Source: Paraspadella gotoi (lineage: Eukaryota > Chaetognatha). Taken from it: a stretch of 64,000 bases of DNA. The stretch lies in the NCBI GenBank assembly GCA_051294375.1, contig CM119264.1, forward strand, positions 21,795,582-21,859,581. The letters are read 5' to 3'. The translations under genes and the position numbers were made by a program. The stretch's first letter is position 1. The number at the start of each line of letters is the position of its first letter. Below are positions 22,570 through 31,177 of the stretch, piece after piece. The notes below the pieces were generated by a model. That model searched no databases. It was given only the letters and a program-made list of their open reading frames with translations, and had not been told where the DNA came from.

Positions 22570-23270
22570 AATATTTTTAATAATAGTGTTTCTTGTGCTT
22601 TGTGAAGTTTTTTTCTGTTGTTTCTTCCATTTTTTGTGCTCGTCATCCGGAAGAGTCTGAAGAAGAGGAAGAGCTGCTGCTGCTTTTTTCCGTGATGTTT
22701 TTTTTTCATCATCTTTTTTTGCTTTTTAGCCATTTTTTTCAGCCATTTTAGGATCCATTCCAGCCATTGCCATGCCAGCGCCGGACCCCCACTGGACCGC
22801 CCACAGGATATCCTAGATACAAAGTTAATTTTCATTGATGAATTACATGAAAGTTAAGAAACTTCAATATAACCTGGTGCCATTCCGTGACCCGGTGGGT
22901 AAGATGCTCCAGGCGCAGGTCGAGGGTAACCCCCAGCCGCTGGAGGATAGCCACTTGGAGCAGGAAGGATATCCTCCTGCAGCAGGAGGGTATCCACCAG
23001 GCGGAGGAGGGTATCCACCAGGCGGAGGAGGGTATCCACCAGGCGGAGAGGATAGCCCCCAGGCGCAGGAGGGTGGACCCCGCCAAGTGGCGGATATCCC
23101 CCAGGAGCCTGATATTCGGAAGCTGGAGGGTAACCAGTGCTCGCTGGAAACACCGCTGGCGGGAGAGGCTGGCCGGGCATCATAGGTTGTAGGGCGGAGC
23201 TCCAGGCGCTGGTGGAGGCACTTGACCAGGCCCCGGTGGGTATGGTTGATAAGACATCACAAAGCTTGGA
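22570..23270 (-). pseudogene. Gly-Tyr-Pro protein duplicate, several frameshifts
   Basis: Copy of 17851-18536. Single-base changes break the repeat exon (lost base in the third GGAGGA unit near 23045; extra G near 22964) and the basic exon (extra A near 22742, extra C near 22649, extra T near 22605). Frame changes several times, so as assembled it is non-functional. Confidence 0.8.
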
Positions 23271-23427
23271 ACACAAAAACCTTTTTTCTCTTGAGAAAAA
23301 AAATTCGGTTGAACAATGTAAAAAACATTTTAGGAAAATATCATTCGTAAATTTTGATATCATTAACGAAAAACTTCAACAAAACGGAATGCATTCATTT
23401 TTTAGCAAAAACAATTTTTAACGAAAA

Positions 23428-24180
23428 TCACTCCAACATGGCAACAAGTGCGTTAAAAAATTTAGCTTTGTGCTTAGTCTTTATCTCAAAGATATTAGTG
23501 TCAAAGAAGTTGTAACTTGCTTCGGCCTCTGTTTTGTCGACGGCCTGCTGAAAGGCCTTGCCAAAAAAATTTTTCTTCTCCTCAGCAACTCCGAGAGGCG
23601 GAATCCCCACCACGACGCAAACCTCTTCCTCTTGAGTCTGGGTGACGCTGTCCCGGGCGGAAATCGTCAGGGGACGGGGAACCTGCGGCATGAAGGGGTC
23701 CAGCGAAAGTACAAGTTTTTATCAACGAATAAGAAAAATTAAAAAACATACCACGACAATGAGAGGGAGGTTTTTGAATTTGCTACGATACTTTCCGCCG
23801 AGTTTGACAAAGGCTTGAAGAAGAAAATTGGCGAGACGGACGATGCCGAGTTGATGAGATATGAACGGCAAGACCGGGCGCGCCTTGTTCGATCTAAAAT
23901 TAAAAGACGGGGTTAAATTAAGAGGGTTTTAATTCAACTTAACAAGACCAATTCCCGACCTGCGCGTAAAGGAAAGGGCCGGAGTTGACGATCTGTCCTA
24001 AATCGACGCATTGTTGAATGGTGTCGCGCACAAACTCGGCATGCGTCACTGCCAGAGCTAAACCCTTGTCCAGGATATCTGGCTTTGACCGATGGTTCAG
24101 GCAATCCATCGCCAGGAGGAATAAGTCTTTCTGACCGCTGGGGACGTTGGTGTCACTGACGTGAAGATATATTTTTATAA
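23428..24180 (-). pseudogene. CDC45 3' exons duplicate, 5' truncated
   Basis: Repeats the final CDC45 exons. The last exon is intact (IPPLGVAEEKKNFFGKAFQQ to the stop), but one extra A near 23864 shifts the frame of the previous exon, and nothing of the first two-thirds of the gene is present. No start or promoter. Confidence 0.85.
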
Positions 24181-24419
24181 TTACTAGTCAAATTAAATGA
24201 GCAATTGAGCAATCAGATCTATATCAAATAGGTTCGGGTAACATAAAATAAACGAGACTGAGAGAGTCTTGATTATAAGCTTGCAGGGACCTGCTATGTC
24301 ATTATCTTGTGTCCAAAGTCAGGGGCAAGATAGCTTATTTATTAAATGAATGGATAATTTTTATAATGGTTGTACCAATTTCATAATAAAATAAAAATCG
24401 GCAGGGCTCGTCAGTCAAT

Positions 24420-25583
24420 ATTTATTTATAGATAAGAATTGTCAAAATTTTTAAAAAAATTTTGTATTTTTAAAAGCAGATTCAGATAGCTTTAAAAAAG
24501 TTGTCTACACAAAGTATAATTATTTTTTCAATATTTTGATGATAAGTGGGTCAAAATTGGGAAAAACCTAAAAAAATCATCATTCGATAATTTTAAGTTT
24601 TTGCTAATTTTTAGTAATAAAACATATTTTTAAAAACTTTTTAGCTCTATCAGAATCAACTAAAAAACTTAAATTATCTAAAAAATTTTGACATTATATA
24701 GCAATATAAAAATTTTATTTAACAAATTACTCAATACTCATGGTTCGGAAATTTCTTGCAAAAAATATTTTAACACAATAACTAATACTAATAATGGATT
24801 CGTTTAATGCTGTTCCAATTAATATTTAAATTTGGTCGGCTACCGCTAATTCTACTCTCAACTGAACCTGTCCTCACCTCTGACAACTATCCTTTCCCTC
24901 AATTCTTTGTTGGCAACTTTTAACCTCGATCTCTCTCTTCATCCCTTTCTTTAATAATGTTTCTATTTAAAATTCACAAATTGTCTTATGCGCTGAAGAA
25001 GGTTTGAAACAAAAACGAAACAAAATTAAATAAACCAAACGTCAAAAACAAAAACTCTTACTTTGTAAACTACAACAATTATTACAAATCGAAATAAAGG
25101 CCGATAATTTCTGCGTAGGAAAATTTCCAGGAAAAGTAAATGGCACGAATCGATTTCAAGAAGATTTTATTACTTTTAGAAAATTAACAGTAAGAAAACA
25201 AACACTGGTATGAACAGTTAGATGTAGGTGGAAGCAAAACTACACTAAAATTAAAAATTAAGTTCCCAAATGAAAATCAACTCGAAGGATTTTTTTAAAT
25301 AAAACATAAGAATTACCACATAATTGCCTAGCTTCCGAATAACTCAATTAATCAATAATCACTGTTCCGTATTTTGATTTCAAACAGCATCTGCAAGGCG
25401 ACAGTCGTAGTGACAAAAAAATTAAAAACTTGACATGGTAGAATTGGCATTTTGTACGACATTCGAAACGTGCTTAGTAGGGAAGAATGAGATCTCTTTA
25501 AAAAAAATTCACAAAACGCTAAATAAACATATTGAGTGGTGGGCACTTTTTATCGGATATTGTTTTCTACGAAAAGTTTGAAG
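24420..25583. other. Spacer with repeat family 2 and a decayed hammerhead relative
   Basis: 24420-24720 is a family 2 repeat (GTTGTCTACACAAAGTATAA). 24985-25035 reads GCGCTGAAGAAGGTTTGAAA and then ACGAAACAAAATTAAATAAA, a worn form of the 640/10.8-kb core. The remainder should include the 3' end of the CUB-protein transcript. Confidence 0.5.
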
Positions 25584-26918
25584 TCATAACTCCGTCGTAG
25601 GTATCCCACAGTAATTGTAGGTTGGTGTTGAATATGTTGCGTTGGTTACTGTAGACTGTTCATTAAATTCTTCGCAATATATGGGATAATGAGACATCGC
25701 GGTGCTGGGTCTCACGGGCTTGTTTCTGATCGTAGTGTCAGCCACGGTGGTAGCTCCCATGTAATACGGCTGAAGCAGAGCACCAGTGTCATTCCGTAGA
25801 GGCGTGTCCCTTGCCGTGCTGTCTCTACTAGAGTATCTCATCTGGAGGTTTCTTTGAAAAATTTGATTTTTTTGATATTTTTTCAAGCAGACGTAAGTCA
25901 AAACTGCGAGGCATAAAACGATGACGAAACCGGCTAAAGCCGTTCCCACGATAACTGTGGTGAATCCGTTTTGCGGCGCGAAGGGAACGACCGTCTCGTT
26001 GCCGCTTTTCAACTCTGACGGAGAGATGGAGACATTTACTGTCGGAGCTGGAGATGAGACGTTGGAAGACCCAGTTGTCACATCATTACTCTCAAGAGAA
26101 GTGATATTGTAATAAATAACGAAACCCCGCGACCCTTTGTAATCTTTGTGCTGATAAGTGACGAATGTAATCTTTACTGCGGTGGTTTTCCTCGAGGACG
26201 AGTAAATCGATTTGGGATTCTCGCTTCCACAACGATACCACCGACGGCTCCAATGCCGGACAGAGTCGAGCACAGAATCCGTGGTGTCGGAGATGGCGAG
26301 CGATGAAGTTTTACATGATTGAGACTGAGGGAGGCGAAAGTCTGCGACCCAAAGTCGGGCTTCGGATCGAGGGGGGAGAGCGATAATTAGGGAACAGTCA
26401 GCGGCTGGAGGTACGTTACCATCCTCCCCTTTGTATGCCGGAGAATAGACGATTCCGGTGGATCCGGTCGCCGGGGACATCTCGGACACGCCCGCGAGCT
26501 CACTTTCCCGTTGTGCGAGGGAACCGCCGCACACGGACTGATGAACCACGCAAGAGTACACGACGCGAATGAAATGTCTTCGTGAGAGGCCGAAGGCGTT
26601 GACGCAACGGAAACTTGCCGGGTTCTTGCAGATATTCGATCGAAGAGGGGTCAAATCACGTCCACCGACTGGTGAGCACTCGTCAGGCGATGAAGTAGAA
26701 GCGAGCACGCCTTTTTCGGCTTGAACAACGTGAACCACTTGAGGGTAGCAGTCAAGGTTAACGTGAACGGCAAGGCCAAGGGAACAAAATGTTCTCTCTC
26801 GCGGTTGAGGCATGACAAAGTTTAAAGTCAGAGACACGAGTAAAATGAAATACATATTTCGGATAATAAAGGGAGTCATGAAGTTTAAAATGAGGAACTT
26901 TTTATCAGGCATTTTCAT
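25584..26918 (-). CDS. Intronless type I membrane protein with lectin-like and CUB domains
   Basis: A 444-residue protein in a single exon. A likely signal peptide starts at Met22 (MYFILLVSLTLNFVMPQP), so translation may begin at 26855. Residues 45-140 have the Cys spacing and closing IRVVYSCV of a worn SUEL/galactose-binding lectin domain. Residues about 140-285 look like a CUB domain, from VCGGSLAQRE, through YSPAYKG and DCSLII, to FVTYQHKDYKGSRGFVIYYN. A Ser/Thr-rich, N-glycosylation-rich stem follows, then a membrane helix TVIVGTALAGFVIVLCLAVL and a Tyr-rich cytoplasmic tail ending TTEL, a class I PDZ-ligand form. Likely a cell-surface receptor or adhesion protein; ligand unknown. Domain calls are by eye. 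Confidence 0.8.
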   Translation of the reverse strand: MKMPDKKFLILNFMTPFIIRNMYFILLVSLTLNFVMPQPRERTFCSLGLAVHVNLDCYPQVVHVVQAEKGVLASTSSPDECSPVGGRDLTPLRSNICKNPASFRCVNAFGLSRRHFIRVVYSCVVHQSVCGGSLAQRESELAGVSEMSPATGSTGIVYSPAYKGEDGNVPPAADCSLIIALPPRSEARLWVADFRLPQSQSCKTSSLAISDTTDSVLDSVRHWSRRWYRCGSENPKSIYSSSRKTTAVKITFVTYQHKDYKGSRGFVIYYNITSLESNDVTTGSSNVSSPAPTVNVSISPSELKSGNETVVPFAPQNGFTTVIVGTALAGFVIVLCLAVLTYVCLKKYQKNQIFQRNLQMRYSSRDSTARDTPLRNDTGALLQPYYMGATTVADTTIRNKPVRPSTAMSHYPIYCEEFNEQSTVTNATYSTPTYNYCGIPTTEL

Positions 26919-29323
26919 GAAAACGGGCGATCCGTTTCCGCATTTTTAGATTTTCCTTTTCGTACTAATTAGATATTTGATTTGTGAGTTTACGATTGTC
27001 CAAAAATGTCAACCTTCGCTTCAAAGTTCACTTGACGCCAAGTTTCACAATCTTCGACAACTTGGATAGGAAGGAAGAGGAGCGAAAATCCCGTCGCTCG
27101 ATCTCAAAACGTTTTATAATAACCACTCGAGATTTAAATTTTTTTAGTCAAGCAGGAAAATTGAATTAAGCGCAGAGCAAGAAGGAAAGAGCGACGTGAA
27201 TTTTTGGTTTGAGGTCGTAATTGTGGTTGATTTTTTCCCTATCGCTCTCCCGCTTCTTTATTAAGCTTCTCGGTCTCTCTCGCTCTCCATTTTCGGCTTT
27301 GGATCGAAAAGCGGAGCGTGAATTTGTTCTTGCACGACGGAGGGCTCGGTTACGGGCGACAAGACTGAGACTGCGAGGAAAGAGCGAGAGGAAGCGAAGA
27401 GAGCGAGCTGATGTTTGAAAGACACAAGAGGACCTCTTAGGGGAAGAGAGAAAGAAACGAAACGGTGAGTCAGTCTTCTCGACAAGGTTTTCTTTCCTGA
27501 GCGAACCTCTATTCTCTTCTCTGCCGGTGGTTTTATTTGTTTCGTCGTTTGATTCGAGGGCCAAAAACCCGTCCGGACCAAATAGAATTGAAGGGGGGGG
27601 AGAGAAAGAGATCGTCCCGCTAAGGTCATTGGAGACACGAGAGAAAGAGGTCGACGACGGGCAGGCCCGACCTAATTATTCGGGTTGCGGGCGGCAAAGA
27701 CTACTCCCGTTTATGGACAAGATGAGGAATAGTGCGGTGAAAGGAGAGGAAGAGCAACTACAGCGGGTTTATACGCGGTGAAGAAACTTCACCGAGACAA
27801 CGAAAAGGAAGAATGCCAAAAAAGGACGAAAAGAAAGGCTAACGGTGTTCCAATAGTTAACTGATAAAAGGAGAAACAATTTATCTTCTTCGGCTTTTTT
27901 CTCTTTTTTTTCCTTCAAAATGTACACTACTAGAAATCACTTACTAGCAACTATAGTTATTAGTAGCTATGAAACAGGCAATGTAGCCCAAAACGGCGAT
28001 ACGTGGTTCTGAACTTATTAATCGTCAAGGTCAAACGTATAAGCCAAATCAAGCCTTCACAGGCCATTAAGTTTTTTGCCTTGGGCCTTCCCCCTGACTT
28101 AGTTAAAAAGGGCAGCCTCTGACGTCATTCATTCTGGGTTGTTCGACGGAACTTCTGTCAACTTTCGACGAGGAAATGAGATAAGAGATAAAAGTCAAAT
28201 ACTTTCTAAAAGTTTCTATACAACTCTTTCCCATTACAAACACTTGCTTGTCTATATTGGTTTAGCAAAGATAATCAAGGAAAAATAAAGTACAGAAAAC
28301 TGAATGTTTGTTCTTCTTCATTCCCGGATGGATATTCCTTGGTTCATATCAATATCCTTTGCGCAAACATGGGTGAGGCCCAAAAACGTTGAGAGAAAAA
28401 AACACTTCTCGTTAGTGGCAATATCATAAATAGGGGTAGCCGCACTCAATGGGGCGAGTCAAAAATTTAGAGTAAGTACAAGCTCAAACGAAAATTTATA
28501 CATTTTTAAGTATACTTTCAATAGACAAAAAAATTCTTATTTTAAATTTTAAGATCAGATTCAGATAGCTCATAAAAAGTTGTCTACACAAAGTATAATT
28601 CTTTTTTCAATATTTTTATGATACGTAGGTCAAAAATAAGAAAAACCATAAAAAATTGTCATTATCATCATCTTTTGATGATTTTATCAGTTTTTTTAAA
28701 TTTTTACTAAGAAAACGTAAGAATTTTTAAAAGCTGTAACTATATTTCATGCTAAACTTTTTATGCTCTATCAGAATCAATTAAAAAATTTTAAGATTTC
28801 ATTTTCTTTATATAGTAATATAATAATTTTAATTAGGCGAGTACCCTCAGAAAAACTAATTTTTAACAAAAAATATTTTAATATTATAATCTATGCTCAT
28901 GATAGATTATTTTAACGTTGTATACATAAGCATTTAAATTTCATCGGCTATGGCTATCATTAAGAGCAATAGGTTTAACACGCTTCGACGAAATGAAAAG
29001 AGAAAAACAAAAAATTACTACCACTAATTTACTAGGTACCCAAATCTATTTTTTTTTCATTAAAAAATAGAGAAATCTAGAAAATAAAATAATTTTTCGA
29101 ATCTCAAAAGTAAAAAAATTTAACTCACTCGGCTCCAGCTGAGGTTCTGTAAGAATCTGTATTTCGTGGGGATGAATATTAAACAACTTCAAAACCGACT
29201 TTTAGTTTTGCTTCATCAAGCGTAACGAGTATTTTTCGTTTAATGGTCGGTGAGCATTCAAATCCTACAGAACAGTTTCGTAAAAATAAACGGTGAAATA
29301 ATAATTTAACCAAAAATTATGCC
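26919..29323. other. Long spacer between the CUB gene and MOCS3
   Basis: 27170-27780 is richer in G+C, with open frames on both strands made of Arg/Ser-rich low complexity and no family likeness. It is best read as promoter and 5' leader of the CUB-protein gene, and holds a possible donor GGTGAGTCAG near 27464 on the plus strand. 28430-28860 is a family 2 repeat. 28870-29320 is A/T-rich and should include the MOCS3 3' end. Confidence 0.4.
28430..28860 (+). repeat. Interspersed A/T-rich repeat family 2
   Basis: Starts ATAGGGGTAGCCGCACTCAA and contains GATTCAGATAGCTCATAAAA and AGTTGTCTACACAAAGTATA, then CTCTATCAGAATCAATT. It is the longest copy here and parallels 17034-17380. Confidence 0.7.
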
Positions 29324-31119
29324 TCAATAAATTGGAAAGTTTTGGTCAACCCTTCGTTTCCACGCGTAGAGTCCCCCGGAAAGGTTTTTAAAAGCAATTC
29401 CCCGCAAACGTTCGTCCCTGAAGTTTTTCAAAACGGAAACGGCAATTTGCGAGTCGTTACCCCGTTTGCATACGACGAAGACGGTTGCGACGTCTGTACG
29501 ACCCATGGCAGCGACGATTCTATCAACGCCCTCACCGTCGCCGCCGCGGACGATATTGTCGACTGGAAGGTTTACGTACGTGGAGGAAGATGATATGGGT
29601 AGGCGACAGATCTCCGTTTCGACAATCGGACGAACGTCTAATAAAAAGTGAGGGTCGCCGCGAGCTAAAACACCGGCATAGTCCTCGACGGAGACGCTCT
29701 CTTCAGGAGAAAGGAGGGAAACCGAGAAGTTTTTGTCGTTGGCCGGAGCTCCGCAAAACTGACAAGGAAAATGAATTGTTATTGGATAGAAGAAAAACCT
29801 ATATTTAATGAAAACGAAGGGATCAAGGTTTGACCCAAAAAAAGAAACCTGTTCGTAATCAATGAGCTTTTTGACCGAGGGTAAGGATCCGCAAATACAG
29901 CAGTCGCTTTTACGCGAACGCAATTTAATACTTCTGAAGGAACCGTTCAACCCATCATAGAGCAACAGTTTTTGGGAGAAACTTGGTTGGCGACCGATTG
30001 CGATCTTGATTGCTTCCAAAGCCTACCGAACAAGAAAATACGCAATTTCGCAGACGCATATCGTAGTAAAATTTTTGAAAAGCCAACCTGGAGACTTCCG
30101 ACGACACCTGGAACGACTCCAATCACTCCACCATCTGAGCAGTTAGTCACGGTCTCCGGAGGAGGGGGTCGCGGAAAAAGGCACCGGTAACAAGGCCCTC
30201 CGTGAGAATTGTAAACCGTTAATTGACCCTCCCACCTGACAAAATAATTTTAATATTTTTTGTAAACCTTGCAACCAAAAATTTCTCACAACAAAATCGC
30301 CAAACACCTTAGTGCCGACCCGCTGACCAACGGCTTCTGGCTCAGCACACACGCGTCGTTGATGAGATACCGTGTCGCTACATTATCGGAGCAGTCGAGC
30401 GCGACGTCGTATCCAGAGAGGATTTCCATGGCGTTGGTGCTCTCGATCTGCGTCGCGTGAGTCACGACCTGACAAGAGGGATTTAAGTTGAGACACGTCC
30501 GAGCCAAGGATTCTGCCTTTCCCACGCCGAGTCGGTCCTCCCCGTGCGCGATCTGTCGGTGAAGGTTGGAAACTTCGACGGCGTCGTAGTCAACGATGCC
30601 GAGCACCCCAACTCCGGCCGCCGCCAGGTAAACCGCCGCCGGGCAACCGAGTCCGCCGGCGCCAACGACGAGAATTCTTGTCGATTTAAGCGCCTTTTGG
30701 CCGGAAACGCCAAGTTCGGGCAGAACAAGTTGTCGACCGAAGCGCAAAATCTCGGCGTTGGTCAACGTGGTAGCGTCCGTGAAGGAGGAAGACCTATTTG
30801 AATCGCTCGACTTCTCTCGAGAGTCAGAATCGTTAACACCATCGAGAAACGAAAACAAAGTATCCTCGTCGAATTGTAGAAGACTTTCATGGAAAAACTC
30901 CTGGTCGTCGTCTCCGCATCGGTGGGAAACGGTCCACGCGGCGCCATCAAAATTGACTTTGACCGAGAGCGATATTCTCGGTTTTCCGTCAACGATCTCC
31001 GCTTGGGCGAAATAACAAGAGTTTGGATTTTCGCGACATACATTCCACTTGCCGTTCAATCTCCGCCTCGCCGATTCCGAGTCAAAAATCTCTTCGCAAT
31101 TCGCGTAGTATTTCCTCAT
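29324..31119 (-). CDS. MOCS3: Molybdopterin synthase / URM1 activating enzyme with rhodanese domain
   Basis: Cytosolic E1-like enzyme that adenylates and thiolates MOCS2A and URM1, for molybdenum cofactor and tRNA thiolation. The N-terminal adenylation domain starts [19 protein letters not shown] and has the nucleotide loop [17 protein letters not shown] and NLHRQI. Zinc Cys pairs are CYRC and CCIC. The E1 Cys lies in [13 protein letters not shown]. The C-terminal rhodanese domain has LLDVRP and the persulfide Cys in VCKRGNDSQ, and ends QNFPIY. Four to five exons. Unusual: about 120 residues precede the E1 domain ([20 protein letters not shown] and [18 protein letters not shown]), longer than the usual leader and unrecognised. 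The stop of MOCS3 is far from other genes, but its start is only 58 bp from the NOL8 stop. Confidence 0.94.
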
Positions 31120-31177
31120 TGTGTGATCAACCCTGAAAACGGATCAACAATAAAAATAACAAACGCAAGTAATCCAA

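Larger units (their letters stand above)
22078..24419 (-). repeat. Duplicate of 17281-19684 (segmental copy B)
   Basis: Runs parallel to 17281-19684 at an offset of about 4.73 kb and holds DYNLT2B exon 1, the whole Gly-Tyr-Pro gene and the last exons of CDC45. Copies agree almost base for base, but B carries many one-base insertions and deletions, mostly in runs, with hardly any substitutions. Both copies end at GTCAGTCAATA (19684/24419), after which they diverge. Confidence 0.92.

Noticed and set aside
27166-27781. A coding gene in the G+C-richer stretch
   Set aside because: Open frames on both strands are Arg/Ser low complexity with no family likeness; a promoter and leader of the CUB-protein gene is simpler.
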